DNA of 6,883 bases from Bacteroidetes bacterium UBA4416 (GTDB lineage Bacteria > Bacteroidota > Bacteroidia > B-17B0 > Aurantibacillaceae), in contig DGQK01000063.1 in assembly GCA_002390745.1 (NCBI GenBank), positions 98,109 through 104,991 of the forward strand, written 5' to 3'. Below are positions 5,802 through 6,883 of this stretch, piece after piece. A program made the translations under genes and the position numbers. The stretch's first letter is position 1; each line of letters starts with the position of its first letter. The notes under the pieces are model-generated. The model worked only from the letters and a program-made list of their open reading frames with translations, was not told where the DNA came from and ran no database searches.

Positions 5802-6011
5802 CTACTCCGTCTTTTTATCCGAATCCGATTTTTTTCGTTCCAGGTACTCATCCACTTCTTTGGCAGAATTTCCAACCGCAGCGATCGCGCCCAACAACTC
5901 TTTTTCCGTGCAATTCAATACCTCGCACCAGGCTATAACAGAGGCGGGGTTATGCAGCACAATTTTGATATTGGATATGTCAATTTCTCTCATATGTCTA
6001 AGTAAAGACAT
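5802..6011 (-). CDS. Small DUF3606-like protein
   Basis: 69 residues from the ATG at 6011, or 63 from the in-frame ATG at 5993; the sequence does not decide, as neither has a clear Shine-Dalgarno. The body (I...VLHNPASVIAWCEVLNCTEKELLGAIAAVGNSAKEVDEYLERKK) fits the DUF3606 pattern: an N-terminal strand, then V-x-x-W-x-x-x-L-x-x-(T/S)-x-x-x-L and a final VG-S--V--YL helix. The fold looks like a compact helical unit and the C-terminus is charged (KKSDSDKKTE). The family has no established function known to me. It is cytosolic by appearance. It is the first gene in the run leading to the kinase, 49 nt upstream of it with no terminator between, so it may be co-transcribed. Assignment is by pattern resemblance. 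Confidence 0.78.
   Translation of the reverse strand: MSLLRHMREIDISNIKIVLHNPASVIAWCEVLNCTEKELLGAIAAVGNSAKEVDEYLERKKSDSDKKTE
5994..6011. repeat. Inverted repeat spanning the two candidate starts of the DUF3606-like gene
   Basis: ATGTCT (5994-5999) and AGACAT (6006-6011) are perfect 6-bp complements around AAGTAA. On the minus strand the outer ATG is the first possible start and the downstream ATG directly follows the repeat. It may be a coincidence of coding sequence, or an operator or mRNA hairpin if the true start is 5993. Confidence 0.35.
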
Positions 6012-6075
6012 TCGCCCCAGTATTGCATCCGTATTATTCCTGTTTTTGAAATATCCGTGAAACCCCTGGTTTTAC

Positions 6076-6096
6076 TACGTATTTTTACGTGCATGC
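6076..6096. promoter_or_regulatory. Palindromic operator candidate in the divergent intergenic region
   Basis: ACGTA-TTTT-TACGT (6077-6090) is a perfect inverted repeat, immediately followed by the palindrome GCATGC (6091-6096). It lies between the divergent DUF3606/kinase operon and the LuxR-type regulator gene, 61 nt before the latter's ATG. NarL/LuxR-type HTH dimers bind such short palindromes, so autoregulation is plausible, but the binding protein is inference. Confidence 0.45.
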
Positions 6097-6139
6097 AAAA
6101 TGATTCCAAATGAAAGCCGCTATTTTTTTAGTTTTTTCT

Positions 6140-6147
6140 TACCTTTA
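6140..6147 (+). promoter_or_regulatory. Candidate -7 box for the LuxR-type regulator gene
   Basis: TACCTTTA differs from the Bacteroidota -7 consensus TAnnTTTG only at the last base and ends 4 nt before the ATG at 6152. The upstream 20 nt are T-rich without an obvious -33 TTTG. No Shine-Dalgarno lies before the ATG. Confidence 0.3.
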
Positions 6148-6151
6148 AGCA

Positions 6152-6799
6152 ATGGCCTCTAAACTCAAAATAGCCCTTGTAGATGACCATCTTCTTTTTC
6201 GCCAGTCGTTATCAGCCTTGCTCGAAACAATCACGGATTTTAAAATTGCATTCGAGGCTTCCAACGGGACAGAACTGTTTCAACAACTAAAAAAAACTCA
6301 GCCTCATATCATTTTGGTCAATGCAGAGCTGAGCACCGACAGCGCCGCTGCCGTTATTGCCGAACTAAAAAAGGAATACCCGGAGATCAGGACCGTGGTC
6401 ACCTCCATGAGTCATGATGATATGGCTATTTTTACCCTGCTCAAACAAGGCGCCAGCGGCTTCATTACCAAAGATAAAAAACTGGATGATGCCATCGTGG
6501 CTATCCGCGCGGTAAAGCTGAAAGGATTTTACTATACTGATGATGTTACGCAGGCTATGCTCAACGGAGTCAGGGCCAAGCAAAAACAAAGAACCTCGCT
6601 CAGCGCCTCCGATCTTACGGAACGCGAAACGGAGATCATCCGGCTGATTTGCCGTCAATATTCCATGAAAGATATTGCCGCTCAGCTTAAGCTAAGCCCA
6701 CGCACGATAGAAAGCCATAAAGAAAACATCCTCATGAAAACAGGATCGAAAAATCTGGTAGGTATTGTCCTCTATGCCGTCGAGCATCAGCTTCTTTAG
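6152..6799 (+). CDS. NarL/LuxR-family regulator with degenerate receiver (Asn57 at the phospho-site)
   Basis: 215 residues. The N-terminal half (4-122) is a receiver: D11/D12 (ALVDDHLLFRQSL), S85 at the Ser/Thr switch and K107 (GFITKD) are kept. The residue at the phospho-acceptor position is N57 (HIILVNAELSTDS, codon AAT), and the usual D-x-x-M-P-x-x-(D/N)-G loop is absent. The C-terminal GerE-type HTH (about 152-213) is intact: LTERETEIIRLICRQYSMKDIAAQLKLSPRTIESHKENI. It should bind DNA as a dimer. The missing aspartate suggests that control does not depend on phosphorylation, or that the state is fixed; this is inference. It is transcribed divergently from the DUF3606/kinase operon across a 140-bp region containing a palindrome, so it may regulate itself or that operon. 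No adjacent kinase is on its strand. Confidence 0.93.
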   Translation: MASKLKIALVDDHLLFRQSLSALLETITDFKIAFEASNGTELFQQLKKTQPHIILVNAELSTDSAAAVIAELKKEYPEIRTVVTSMSHDDMAIFTLLKQGASGFITKDKKLDDAIVAIRAVKLKGFYYTDDVTQAMLNGVRAKQKQRTSLSASDLTERETEIIRLICRQYSMKDIAAQLKLSPRTIESHKENILMKTGSKNLVGIVLYAVEHQLL

Positions 6800-6883
6800 G
6801 AAGCCCTATAAATAGTATTCGTGAAGGATAAATGAAATTTCGCCCATGTGACTAGAGGCCATCTCATAAATAGGTTTTAGGCT
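6800..6883. other. Right-edge non-coding stretch
   Basis: These 84 nt follow the regulator's TAG. No ORF, tRNA or strong terminator is seen. An 8-nt direct repeat ATAAATAG occurs in both halves, and AGCC near the start is complementary to GGCT at the very end. Neither is sufficient to call an element. Confidence 0.5.

Noticed and set aside
5788..5803. Hairpin AGAAG-GACAGA-CTTCT between the DUF3606-like gene and the kinase
   Set aside because: It has only 5 base pairs, no following T tract on the minus strand and overlaps the stop codon; not convincing as a terminator.
6365..6658. 97-codon minus-strand ORF inside the LuxR-type regulator gene
   Set aside because: It is antisense to the intact receiver and HTH and lacks any domain signature.
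1..6883. CRISPR array, tRNA/rRNA, insertion sequence or integrase
   Set aside because: No regularly spaced repeats, no RNA-gene signature and no transposase or recombinase motifs were seen on either strand.

Overview
The window looks like chromosomal DNA from a member of the Bacteroidota, probably near Chitinophagaceae or Sphingobacteriales. This rests on the style of the signalling proteins (a REC-SpoIIE phosphatase with an SINYARLIQDAM-type linker, a soluble multi-PAS kinase with an SVSHDLRAPLR H-box, an Rcp1-like receiver), on mostly absent Shine-Dalgarno sequences, and on boxes resembling the Bacteroidota -7 element TAnnTTTG directly before several starts. The taxonomy is inference; there is no rRNA or other marker here.

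Left block (1-1951, all minus strand, read right to left): a DUF1569/DinB-like protein, the 23S rRNA 2'-O-methyltransferase RlmB, the ribosome-rescue hydrolase ArfB, and the first 83 codons of an NtrC-style response regulator that runs off the left edge. Gaps are 1, 46 and 2 nt, so this is probably one operon combining ribosome maintenance with a regulator.

Middle (1952-2228): a strong 12-bp inverted-repeat terminator (2024-2054), a third copy of its arm, and a 46-codon plus-strand lipoprotein gene (2088-2228) whose stop codon overlaps the stop of the phosphatase gene converging on it.

Right block (2225-6011, minus strand): a DUF3606-like small protein, a soluble three-PAS histidine kinase, an Rcp1-like single-domain receiver and a REC-PP2C (SpoIIE-type) phosphatase. 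Gaps are 49, 5 and 22 nt. The likely signal path is a PAS-sensed cue, kinase autophosphorylation, phosphotransfer to one or both receivers, and dephosphorylation of an unidentified partner (typically an anti-sigma-factor antagonist, not present here).

Right end (6012-6883): a 140-bp divergent intergenic region with a 14-bp ACGTA/TACGT inverted repeat, followed by a plus-strand NarL/LuxR-type response regulator whose phospho-acceptor aspartate is replaced by Asn57. The last 84 nt hold no recognisable gene. The most notable points are this degenerate receiver, the overlooked lipoprotein gene embedded antisense to the phosphatase transcript, and the palindromes between the two divergent signalling units. 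Nothing here clearly amounts to a wholly new system.
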